From positions 590,125-654,124 of the forward strand of contig MKUP01000010.1 of the NCBI GenBank assembly GCA_001898625.1: 64,000 nt of DNA, given 5' to 3'. The first letter of the stretch is position 1. Each line of letters starts with the position of its first letter. The position numbers and the translations under genes were made by a program. The notes under the pieces are model-generated. The model was not told where the DNA came from. It did not search any database and saw only the letters and a program-made list of their open reading frames with translations. This document shows positions 26,009-33,595 of this stretch, one piece after another. This stretch comes from Burkholderiales bacterium 67-32 (GTDB taxonomy: Bacteria > Pseudomonadota > Gammaproteobacteria > Burkholderiales > Burkholderiaceae_B).

Positions 26009-26689
26009 ATGGTTGTCTGGTTGAAAGTGCCCTTTGCCGAGAAAGACGAAGCCAAGGCGCTCGGGGCCAGATGGTCGCCGGCGCAGAAGAAGTGGTACGT
26101 CAAGGACGGCGCCGATGCGGCGCCCTTCCAGCGCTGGCTGGATGCCGACGCGCCCTCGTCTCCGCAGCCGGATGCCGTGCAACAGCCCACGGGCGACGAG
26201 ACCCCGCCCGCCGGCGGCGCGATCGTCTATTGCGACGGCGCCTGCCGCGGCAACCCCGGCGGGCCCGGGGGCTGGGGCGCGTGGATCCGCACCACCGAGG
26301 CCACCGTGGAAGTCTTCGGCGGCTCGCCCGACACCACCAACAACCGCATGGAACTGACCGCCGCCATCGAGGCGCTGCGCTGGCTGCCGCAGGCCTGCGA
26401 GGTCGTGGTCTACACCGACTCGCAGTACGTCGTGAACGGCATGACGCAATGGCGCCACGGCTGGGTGCGCAAGAACTGGAAAGACGTCAAGAACGTCGAG
26501 CTGTGGAAGGCGCTGATCGCCGAGGGCGACCGGCATCGTGCCACCTTCCGGTGGGTGCGCGGGCACAGCGGGCACCGCGGCAACGAACGCGCCGACGCGC
26601 TGGCCAACGAAGGGCTGGATCACGCCAAGCGCACCGGCCGGAGCGAAGTGGTGGTGCGCGTCGTGGCCGAACACGGCGCCGCCGGATAA
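26009..26689 (+). CDS. rnhA: Ribonuclease HI with N-terminal DUF5710 domain
   Basis: 226 residues from MVVWLKVPFAEKD. Residues 1-50 form a DUF5710-type module (VPFAEKDEAKALGARWSP then KKWYVKDG). After a Pro/Gln-rich linker, residues about 70-215 are RNase HI, which cuts RNA in RNA-DNA hybrids. Catalytic acids are in YCDGACRGNPG (D), RMELTAAIEAL (E), YTDSQYVV (D) and ERADALAN (D), with the handle region WRHGWVRKNWKDVKN present. Classical bacterial RNase HI is about 155 residues, so the fusion adds about 70. DUF5710 may aid nucleic-acid binding; that is inference. Confidence 0.93.
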   Translation: MVVWLKVPFAEKDEAKALGARWSPAQKKWYVKDGADAAPFQRWLDADAPSSPQPDAVQQPTGDETPPAGGAIVYCDGACRGNPGGPGGWGAWIRTTEATVEVFGGSPDTTNNRMELTAAIEALRWLPQACEVVVYTDSQYVVNGMTQWRHGWVRKNWKDVKNVELWKALIAEGDRHRATFRWVRGHSGHRGNERADALANEGLDHAKRTGRSEVVVRVVAEHGAAG

Positions 26690-26709
26690 CGGCCGGATGT
26701 CGGCCCGCT

Positions 26710-27627
26710 TCAGGCGGGCAGCCGGATCGCCCGGTCCGACGCCCCCAGATCCCTTAACGTGTCGACCAGGATGTCCTGGAACTTGGTGATGCCCAGGCTG
26801 ATGGGCCGGTCGATGCGCCGCACGAGATAGCGCGAAAGAAACAGGCCCTTCACCGGACCGCCGTCGAAATCCCCGCGCTTGATGTCGGCGCCTATGCCCG
26901 AGTACGGCGAGATGTGGGCTCCCACCCCGCGGCGCACGAGATCCTTGATCACCTGGAAGGCGTCGGTTTCCACCGTCACGTTCAGCGTCACGCCCTGGCG
27001 TGCGGCCTCGCCCTCGATGTACTGGCGCACCCGCTGCGTGCGCCCCGGCTGGATCAGCGGCAGCCCTGCCAGTTCCTTCAACGTGTACGTCCTGGGTCCC
27101 TGCTTGCCCCGCTTGCGGCGCGGCATCAGCACCCACAATGCCTCGTCGCACAGGTGCGTGCTGACCAGCAGCGGATTGGCGCCCTCGGTCAGCACCGCCA
27201 GGTCGAGCCGGTCGGCCAGCAGCCCATCGCGCAATTCGTTGCTCAGGCCTTCGCACAGGTCGAACGTGGCCTGCGGATACATCTTCTGGAACGCGGCCGC
27301 CACCGTGCCGATCACGAACCCGCCCAGCGAAGGCGGAAAGCCGATCCGCAAGGTGCCGGCAACCGTCGTGCTGGAGGCGATGACGTTGGCGCCGACTTCC
27401 CGCACCAGACGAAAGATGGACTCGGCGCCCGACAGCAGCCGCATGCCGGCCTCGGTCGGCTCCACGCCGCGGCTGTGGCGGAACAAGAGCTGCACGCCCA
27501 GTTCGTCCTCCAGCAGCAGCACCTGCCGGGTCAGCGCGGGCTGCGCGATGTGCAGCGCCACCGAAGCCTTGGTGAAGCTCTTCAACTGCGCGACACGCAC
27601 GAAATACCGGAGTTGAACCAGATCCAT
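26710..27627 (-). CDS. LysR-family transcriptional regulator
   Basis: 305 residues. The HTH reads VQLRYFVRVAQLKSFTKAS, ALHIAQPALTRQVLLLEDEL and QLLFRHSRGVEPTEAG (residues 4-64). The effector domain occupies about 92-300. It is divergent from a Bug-hydrolase operon across 123 bases that contain a symmetrical GCTAT-N11-ATAGC site, so it likely controls that operon. NAC/CbnR-type residues are not specific enough to name the effector. Confidence 0.92.
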   Translation of the reverse strand: MDLVQLRYFVRVAQLKSFTKASVALHIAQPALTRQVLLLEDELGVQLLFRHSRGVEPTEAGMRLLSGAESIFRLVREVGANVIASSTTVAGTLRIGFPPSLGGFVIGTVAAAFQKMYPQATFDLCEGLSNELRDGLLADRLDLAVLTEGANPLLVSTHLCDEALWVLMPRRKRGKQGPRTYTLKELAGLPLIQPGRTQRVRQYIEGEAARQGVTLNVTVETDAFQVIKDLVRRGVGAHISPYSGIGADIKRGDFDGGPVKGLFLSRYLVRRIDRPISLGITKFQDILVDTLRDLGASDRAIRLPA

Positions 27628-27650
27628 CGACCGCCCGCCTCTCGTTTTCC

Positions 27651-27671
27651 GCTATCGAATTATTTTATAGC
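27651..27671. promoter_or_regulatory. LysR box (GCTAT-N11-ATAGC)
   Basis: A perfect five-base inverted repeat with 11-base AT-rich spacer, containing the T-N11-A core of LysR sites. It is 24 bases upstream of lysR and 80 bases upstream of the Bug ATG, an expected place for autoregulation. Confidence 0.65.
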
Positions 27672-27750
27672 TCGCCCCGAAAAACGGCATTTCTCCTGGG
27701 CCGCGACTCCGTCCAGAATGGCCTTGCACCTAGAACAGGACGGAGACACC

Positions 27751-28725
27751 ATGAAACGCTACCTCACCGCGCCGCGCCTTTTGCTTGCCGCCGCGTCGTT
27801 GCTGATCGCGGCCACCGCAAGCGCGCAGGCCTATCCCACCCGGCCGATCCGGATGATCGTGCCCTTCCCCGTCGGCGGCTCCACGGACACCTATGCCCGC
27901 CTGGCCGGCAAGCTGCTGGGCGAGGCGCTGGGCCAACCGGTGATCGTGGACAACCGCGCCGGCGCCACCGGGCTGATCGGCAGCAGGCTGGTCAAGGATG
28001 CGCCGGCCGACGGCTACACGCTGCTCTACACCACCAACAGCGCCCACGTCATCGGTCCGCTGCTGCACAAGCAGCACGCCTTCGACCCGGTCGCCGATTT
28101 CACGCCCATCACCGAGGCGCTGCGCTTCCCCGCGTATGTGGTGGCCTCGACCAAACTGCCGGCCAGGACCTTCAAGGAATTCCTCGCCCTGGCCAAGGCC
28201 AGGCAAGGCGCGTTGAGCTACGCCAGCGCGGGCACTGGCGGCGGCAGCCACCTGGCCTGCGAACAGATGCTGGATGCGGCGGGCATCAAGGCCCTGCACG
28301 TGCCCTATTCGGGCGCCGGGCCGGCCCAGACTTCGGTCATGTCCGGAGAGGTCGATTTCCTGTGCGACTCCGTCGGCAACTCGCAGCCCATGGTCCGCGC
28401 GGGCAAGATGCGCGGGCTGGCGCTGGCCGCCGCGCAGCGCTCGCCCGCCATCCCCGACATCCCCACCCTGCGCGAGGAAGGCGTGCCGGTGGAGGCCTAC
28501 GTCTGGCAAGGCGTCTTCGCGCCCAAGGGGCTGCCCGCCGACACGCGCGACAAGCTGGCGGCGGCAATCGCCGGGGTCATGCGCACACCCGAGATGCAGG
28601 CCCGCCTGCAGAAAGACGGCTACGACCTCGTGCTCCAGTCGCCCGATCAATTCGCCAAGGACCTGGTCGCCGAGCAGGCGATGTGGGCCAGGCTGATCGC
28701 CGAGAAGAACATCAAGGCCGACTAG
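27751..28725 (+). CDS. Bug-family tripartite tricarboxylate transporter substrate-binding protein
   Basis: 324 residues, ATG at 27751 after GGAGA. Signal peptide ends at TASAQAYP. Family landmarks are PIRMIVPFPVGGSTDTYAR, VIVDNRAGATGLIGS and APADGYTLLY. Being between a divergent lysR and a downstream alpha/beta hydrolase, it probably binds the substrate or product of that hydrolase in the periplasm. No membrane subunits are linked. Confidence 0.92.
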   Translation: MKRYLTAPRLLLAAASLLIAATASAQAYPTRPIRMIVPFPVGGSTDTYARLAGKLLGEALGQPVIVDNRAGATGLIGSRLVKDAPADGYTLLYTTNSAHVIGPLLHKQHAFDPVADFTPITEALRFPAYVVASTKLPARTFKEFLALAKARQGALSYASAGTGGGSHLACEQMLDAAGIKALHVPYSGAGPAQTSVMSGEVDFLCDSVGNSQPMVRAGKMRGLALAAAQRSPAIPDIPTLREEGVPVEAYVWQGVFAPKGLPADTRDKLAAAIAGVMRTPEMQARLQKDGYDLVLQSPDQFAKDLVAEQAMWARLIAEKNIKAD

Positions 28726-28775
28726 CCGCCGGCATCCCCCGCACTCCCCCAAGCAACCCCAAATGGACATCGACC

Positions 28776-29951
28776 ATGTTTGAATACTTCGGCGACAACT
28801 ACCCCTGGAATATGGCCGTCAACCTGGCGCTCGGCATGGGCGCCGAGATCGGCGAGATCGACGACGCCTCCGGTCCCGTCAAGGAAGCGTCGCGCCGCGG
28901 CGACCCGCACGCGGCCGAGGTCCTGTTCGCCGCCTGGACCGGACTGGCCGACCGCGTGAAGGCGCTGGCGCAGCAGGATCTCCAGCACGACCGCGCCTAC
29001 AGCGCGGGCCGCAAGTTCAAACGCGCCGCCATCTACTACGTGCAGGCCGAACGCATGCAGGCGCCGCACTTCCCCGGCCGGGACGCGGCCTTCCGCGACA
29101 TGCTGGAATGCTTTCGCCGCTATGCCGAGCTGACCGGCCAGCCCGTCGAATGGGTGGACGTGCCCTACCGGGACACCACCCTGCCGGCGCTGTACGTCCC
29201 GGCGCGCGAGACGCCGCCCGGCGGTGCGCCCTGCATGGTGCATTTCGACGGCCTGGACGTGACCAAGGAGATCCTGCACCTGATGGGCATCGGCGACGCC
29301 TTGCGCGAACGCGGCGTGTCGGTGCTGCTGGTGGACAACCCCGGCGTGGGCGAGGCCCTGCGCCTGCAGGGCCTGACCAATTTTCCCGAGGCCGAGGAAC
29401 CCGCCTCGGCCTGCGTCGATTACCTGGAAACGCGCGACGACGTCGACGCTTCGCGCATCGGCATCATGGCCTTGTCGCTGGGCGGCTATCACGCGCCGCG
29501 CGCCGCCGCCTTCGAACCGCGCCTGCGCTGTTGCGTAGCCTGGGGCGCCAACTACGACTGGGGCGCGACCCAGCGCTACCGCCACCAGAGCCAGGACCCG
29601 CGGCTACCCGTTCCGCATTACTGGGAACACGCGATGTGGGTGTTCGGCCAGACCACCGTGGAAGGCCTGCTGGCCACGGCGGACCGCATGACGCTGGAAG
29701 GCGTGCTGGACCGCATCCGCTGCCCCATCCTGGTCACGCACGGCGAGAACGACCGGCAGATCAAGCTGGCCCAGGCCGAACGCCTGGTTGCCGAATGCAT
29801 CAACAGCCCCAAGGCCGAACTGTTCGTCCATACGCTGCGCGACGGCGGCGCCGAGCATTGCAGCGTCGACAACCTGGCGCTGGGCGTGGACACCATCGCG
29901 GACTGGGTCGGCGCGACCATGCGAGAGCTGAAGCAGCGCCCGCATGCATGA
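28776..29951 (+). CDS. Alpha/beta hydrolase, dihydroxypseudooxynicotine-hydrolase/FrsA-like
   Basis: 391 residues, made of an all-helical N-terminal region (about 1-140) and an alpha/beta-hydrolase core. The nucleophile is in IMALSLGGYHAPRA, the acid in THGENDRQI, and the His in GGAEHCSVDN. Size and layout match 2,6-dihydroxypseudooxynicotine hydrolase-like C-C or ester hydrolases. It is 50 bases after the Bug gene, presumably in one operon under LysR control, so it most likely acts on an imported organic acid or ester. The substrate is unknown. Confidence 0.83.
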   Translation: MFEYFGDNYPWNMAVNLALGMGAEIGEIDDASGPVKEASRRGDPHAAEVLFAAWTGLADRVKALAQQDLQHDRAYSAGRKFKRAAIYYVQAERMQAPHFPGRDAAFRDMLECFRRYAELTGQPVEWVDVPYRDTTLPALYVPARETPPGGAPCMVHFDGLDVTKEILHLMGIGDALRERGVSVLLVDNPGVGEALRLQGLTNFPEAEEPASACVDYLETRDDVDASRIGIMALSLGGYHAPRAAAFEPRLRCCVAWGANYDWGATQRYRHQSQDPRLPVPHYWEHAMWVFGQTTVEGLLATADRMTLEGVLDRIRCPILVTHGENDRQIKLAQAERLVAECINSPKAELFVHTLRDGGAEHCSVDNLALGVDTIADWVGATMRELKQRPHA

Positions 29952-29960
29952 CGCTAGCGC

Positions 29961-31265
29961 CTAGCCGGCCTTCGCTCCGAACTTGGCCGGCACGACGACG
30001 GCACGGTCGTCCGCGCCGGCTTCGGCCACCGCCGCCGCCGGCTTGGCGTACTTGAGCCGGTAGTCTTCGAGGAACTTGGCGATGCGGCCGATGGCCTCGC
30101 GCAGATCCGCCTCGTGCGGCAGGAACACGATGCGGAAGTGATCGGGGTGCGGCCAGTTGAATCCCGTGCCCTGCACCAGCATCACCCGCGTGGCTTCCAG
30201 CATCTGCAGGAAGAACTGGCGGTCGTCCTCGATGGGATAGACCTCGGGATCCAGCCGGGGGAACATGTAGAGCGCGGCCTGCGGCTTGACGCAGGTCACA
30301 CCCGGAATGGCGGTGATCAGCTCGTAGGCCAGGTCGCGCTGCTGGCGCAGCCGGCCGCCTTCGGCGACCAGGTCGTTGATGCTCTGGTAGCCGCCCAGCG
30401 CGGTCTGGATCGCCCACTGGCCCGGCACGTTGGCGCACAGCCGCATGTTGGCCAGCATGTTCAGGCCGTCGATGTAATCGCGGGCGGCGCGCTTGTCGCC
30501 CGAGACCACCAGCCAGCCCGCGCGGTAGCCGCAGGCGCGGTAGCTCTTGGACAGCGAGTTGAAGGTCAGCGTCAGCACGTCGGTGGACAGGCTCGCCAGC
30601 GCGGTGTGGCGGGCGTCGTCGTACAGCACCTTGTCGTAGACCTCGTCGGCCAGGATGACCAGCCCGTGCTCGCGCGCGATGGCGATGATCTCCCGCAGCA
30701 CGTGGTCGGGATAGACCACGCCGGTCGGGTTGTTCGGGTTGATGACCACGATCCCCTTGGTGCGCGGGGTGATCTTGGCGCGGATGTCGTCCAGGTCGGG
30801 AATCCAGCCCTTGGCCTCGTCGCACAGATAGTGCACGGGCGTGCCGCCCGACAGGCTCGCGACCGCCGTCCACAGCGGGTAGTCGGGCGTGGGCAGCAGC
30901 AGCTCGTCGCCGTCGTCGAGCAGCGCGTTGGTGGCCATCGCGATCAGGTCGGAGGCGCCATTGCCCAGGTAGATGTCTTCCAGCGTCACGCCCTGCACGC
31001 CCTGCGCCTGGGTGTAGTGCATGACCGCCTTGCGCGCGGCGAAGATGCCCTTGCTGTCCGAATAGCCCGCCGAGTTGGGCAGGTTGCGGATCATGTCGAG
31101 CTGGATTTCCTCGGGCGCGTCGAAACCGAACACGGCCAGGTTGCCGATGTTGAGCTTGATGAGCTTCTGGCCTTCGTCCTCCATCTGCTTGGCTCTATCC
31201 ATGATGGGACCGCGGATGTCGTACAGGACGTGAGCCAGCTTGTTCGATTTGTTGATGGGTTTCAT
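29961..31265 (-). CDS. Pyridoxal-phosphate aminotransferase (AlaA-like)
   Basis: 434 residues from MKPINKSNKLAHVLYDIRG, a start typical of glutamate-pyruvate aminotransferase AlaA. PLP landmarks are LGNGASDLIAM, INPNNPTGVVYP, ILADEVYDKVLYDD and the lysine in FNSLSKSYRACGYRAGW. It interconverts alanine and pyruvate with glutamate in the cytoplasm. The C-terminal 25 residues (Ala/Asp-rich) extend beyond the usual AlaA end. The gene is monocistronic, divergent from the SOS cassette, and its upstream region contains that cassette's LexA box. Confidence 0.9.
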   Translation of the reverse strand: MKPINKSNKLAHVLYDIRGPIMDRAKQMEDEGQKLIKLNIGNLAVFGFDAPEEIQLDMIRNLPNSAGYSDSKGIFAARKAVMHYTQAQGVQGVTLEDIYLGNGASDLIAMATNALLDDGDELLLPTPDYPLWTAVASLSGGTPVHYLCDEAKGWIPDLDDIRAKITPRTKGIVVINPNNPTGVVYPDHVLREIIAIAREHGLVILADEVYDKVLYDDARHTALASLSTDVLTLTFNSLSKSYRACGYRAGWLVVSGDKRAARDYIDGLNMLANMRLCANVPGQWAIQTALGGYQSINDLVAEGGRLRQQRDLAYELITAIPGVTCVKPQAALYMFPRLDPEVYPIEDDRQFFLQMLEATRVMLVQGTGFNWPHPDHFRIVFLPHEADLREAIGRIAKFLEDYRLKYAKPAAAVAEAGADDRAVVVPAKFGAKAG

Positions 31266-31394
31266 GAATGAACGGGTCTTCGATAGAGGATGGGTGCAAC
31301 GACACGGCCAAGCCACGATACCAGAACACGAGTATGCCGTCGGCGGGACGGCCCGGCCGGCGTTGCGATGACTTTCCACAGCTTGACTCGATCA

Positions 31395-31410
31395 CTGTAT
31401 ATTTATACAG
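31395..31410. promoter_or_regulatory. LexA (SOS) box upstream of imuA
   Basis: CTGTATATTTATACAG is an essentially consensus LexA operator (CTGT-N8-ACAG with AT core), 27 bases before the imuA ATG. It predicts DNA-damage induction of imuA-imuB-dnaE2. Confidence 0.95.
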
Positions 31411-31437
31411 TATTCTGCCGTAAGCCGTTGTTGTCCC

Positions 31438-32190
31438 ATGCCTCCTGCCGGAATCTCCACGCCGCGCGCCAGCCCCGCGATCCACCCCCTCCTGTGGCGG
31501 GGATCGCAGCTTGCCCGCAACGGCCGCCCCGGCCTGGATACCGGTCATGCCGAGCTGTCCCGCCAGTTGCCCGACGGCGGCTGGCCGCTGGGCAGCCTGA
31601 CCGAACTGCTGCTGCCGCAGCCGGGCATAGGCGAAATCCGCCTGCTGCTGCCGGCGCTGCGGCAGTTGCCCGCCCAGCGCAGCATCGTCCTGCTCCAGCC
31701 GCCCCAACAGCCGTCCATCCAGGCCTGGCAGGCCCACCGCGTCGCCAGCCGGCAACTGCTGTGGGTCGCGCCGGCCCAGGCGGCCGACGCCCTGTGGGCC
31801 GCCGAGCAAGTCCTCAAGCAAGGGCATTGCGGCGCCCTGCTGTACTGGGCCGCCCGTCCGCCCGCGACCGCCCTGCGCCGACTGCACCTGGCCGCCCAGG
31901 CCGGCGACACCGCCTTCTTCCTGTTCCGCCCCGCCGAGTCGGCCCGCCTGGCCTCGCCCGCGCCGCTGCGCCTGCTGTTGCATCCCGCCGGCGATCAACT
32001 GCGCGTGGACATCCTCAAGCGCCGCGGCCCCGTCCACGACACGAGCCTGCTGGTGCCCCTCGCGCCTTCGCGCGCGGCTCCGGCCGCGGGTTCGATTCCC
32101 GCCTTTTCCGAGTCTTCCCATGCGCCTGTGGATCAGCGTCTACCTGACGCACCCCAGCCTCGACGCACTGAGCCCGTCCTGGCCGGATGA
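31438..32190 (+). CDS. imuA: SOS mutagenesis accessory protein ImuA
   Basis: 250 residues. ImuA is a RecA-like, degenerate ATPase-fold protein required for induced mutagenesis with ImuB and DnaE2. Visible features include HPLLWRGSQLARN near residue 17, LPDGGWPLGSLTELLLPQPGIGEIRLLLPAL (the position of the lost Walker A), and a C-terminal region that overlaps imuB. It is the first gene behind the LexA box. The last 71 bases overlap imuB in another frame, giving tight coupling. Confidence 0.88.
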   Translation: MPPAGISTPRASPAIHPLLWRGSQLARNGRPGLDTGHAELSRQLPDGGWPLGSLTELLLPQPGIGEIRLLLPALRQLPAQRSIVLLQPPQQPSIQAWQAHRVASRQLLWVAPAQAADALWAAEQVLKQGHCGALLYWAARPPATALRRLHLAAQAGDTAFFLFRPAESARLASPAPLRLLLHPAGDQLRVDILKRRGPVHDTSLLVPLAPSRAAPAAGSIPAFSESSHAPVDQRLPDAPQPRRTEPVLAG

Positions 32191-33589
32191 CGCGGCCGGC
32201 CCGCTGGTGGTCCTCGAACACGAGGCGGTGGTGGCCGTGACCCCTGCCGCCGCGCAACTGGGCGTGCGGCCGGGCATGCGCAAGAAAGGCGCCGGCGCGC
32301 TTGCCCCGCACGCCGCGTTCATCCAGCGGGATGTCGAGCGCGAGCGGCAGTTGCTCGATGCCGCCGCGCTGGCCATGCTGCAATACACGCCGGAAGTCAC
32401 CCTTGGTCCCGACACCAGCCTGCTGCTCGACGTCCACGCCAGCCTGCGTGTCTTCCGCGGCCCCCTGGCGCTGTGCCGGCGCATCCGGCGCACGCTGGAA
32501 CAACTGGGCTGCCGGGCCCGCGTCGGCATGGCGCCGACCGCCCATGGCGCCTGGCTGCTGGCGGCGCGGGCCACGCCCGGCCCGCGCCGCGTCCTGCGGC
32601 TGGATCGGCTGCTGCGCCGGATGGCCCCCTTGCCCTGTCTGCTGCTGCCGCCGGCGCGGCCGCACCAGGCCTGGCTCGACGGCATAGGCTGCCGTACCCT
32701 CGCCGCCCTGATGCGGCTGCCGCGCGCCGGCCTGCAAAAGCGCTGCGGCCACGCCCTGCCGCACATGCTCGACCAGGCCCGCGGCCAGGCGCCCGAACTG
32801 TTCGATTGGATCCGCGCGCCGCTCCGGTTTGCCGCGCGCCTGGAACCGATCGCCCGCCTCGAGCACACCGCCGCCGTCCTGATCGTGGCCCGGCGCCTCG
32901 TCCAGCAACTCGTGGGATGGCTGGGCGCCACGCAGACGGCGGCCAGCGCCATCGTCCTCCTGCTGGAGCACGAACGCGGCCGCCACGCCCGGCCCCCCAC
33001 GCGGCTGACCGTGGCCCTGGCCCAGCCCGGCTGGCAGGCCGACCACCTGCTGCGCCTGCTCAAGGAACATCTCGAACGCCTGACGCTGGAAGCGCCGGCC
33101 ATCGCCGTGGCCCTGCATGCCGACCAACTCGTCTCCCGCGCCGCGCCCTCCGAGGCCTTGTTCACCGATCCCGGCGGCACCCCGGCCGACCACGACCGCC
33201 TGCTGGAGTTGCTGACGGCGCGGCTGGGCGCGGACCGCGTACTGGCCGCCCGGCCCCTTGCCGACCACCGGCCGGAAGCCGCCAATCGCTGGCAGCCGGC
33301 CTTGTCCGCGTCCCGCCCGGGTCCTCAGGACACGGCCTTCGAGGCCGAACGCCCGCTATGGCTGCTCGCGCAGCCCATCGCCCTGATCCTGCGCAACAAC
33401 CGCCCCTACTACGGCACCCCGCTGCGCCTGCTGCGCGGCCCCGAACGCCTGGAAAGCGGCTGGTGGGACGGCGCCTCCATCTCGCGCGACTACTTCGTGG
33501 CCGAAAGCGAAAACGGCATCCGCTACTGGCTCTACCTCGACCAGGCGCCGGGCGAGCCGCGCTGGTACCTGCACGGGCTCTACGCCTGA
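32120..33589 (+). CDS. imuB: Y-family polymerase-like protein ImuB
   Basis: 489 residues. ImuB resembles DinB-type Y-family polymerases but lacks catalytic acids and instead bridges the beta clamp, ImuA and DnaE2. The N-terminus MRLWISVYLTHPSLDAL replaces the metal-binding DxD of active enzymes. The palm/finger region continues to about 330, with ARVGMAPTAHGAWLLA and LDGIGCRTLAALMRLPRAGL (HhH-like). The C-terminal RPLWLLAQPIALI segment could carry a clamp-binding motif. It overlaps imuA and lies 6 bases before dnaE2. Confidence 0.92.
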   Translation: MRLWISVYLTHPSLDALSPSWPDDAAGPLVVLEHEAVVAVTPAAAQLGVRPGMRKKGAGALAPHAAFIQRDVERERQLLDAAALAMLQYTPEVTLGPDTSLLLDVHASLRVFRGPLALCRRIRRTLEQLGCRARVGMAPTAHGAWLLAARATPGPRRVLRLDRLLRRMAPLPCLLLPPARPHQAWLDGIGCRTLAALMRLPRAGLQKRCGHALPHMLDQARGQAPELFDWIRAPLRFAARLEPIARLEHTAAVLIVARRLVQQLVGWLGATQTAASAIVLLLEHERGRHARPPTRLTVALAQPGWQADHLLRLLKEHLERLTLEAPAIAVALHADQLVSRAAPSEALFTDPGGTPADHDRLLELLTARLGADRVLAARPLADHRPEAANRWQPALSASRPGPQDTAFEAERPLWLLAQPIALILRNNRPYYGTPLRLLRGPERLESGWWDGASISRDYFVAESENGIRYWLYLDQAPGEPRWYLHGLYA

Positions 33590-33595
33590 ATCGCC

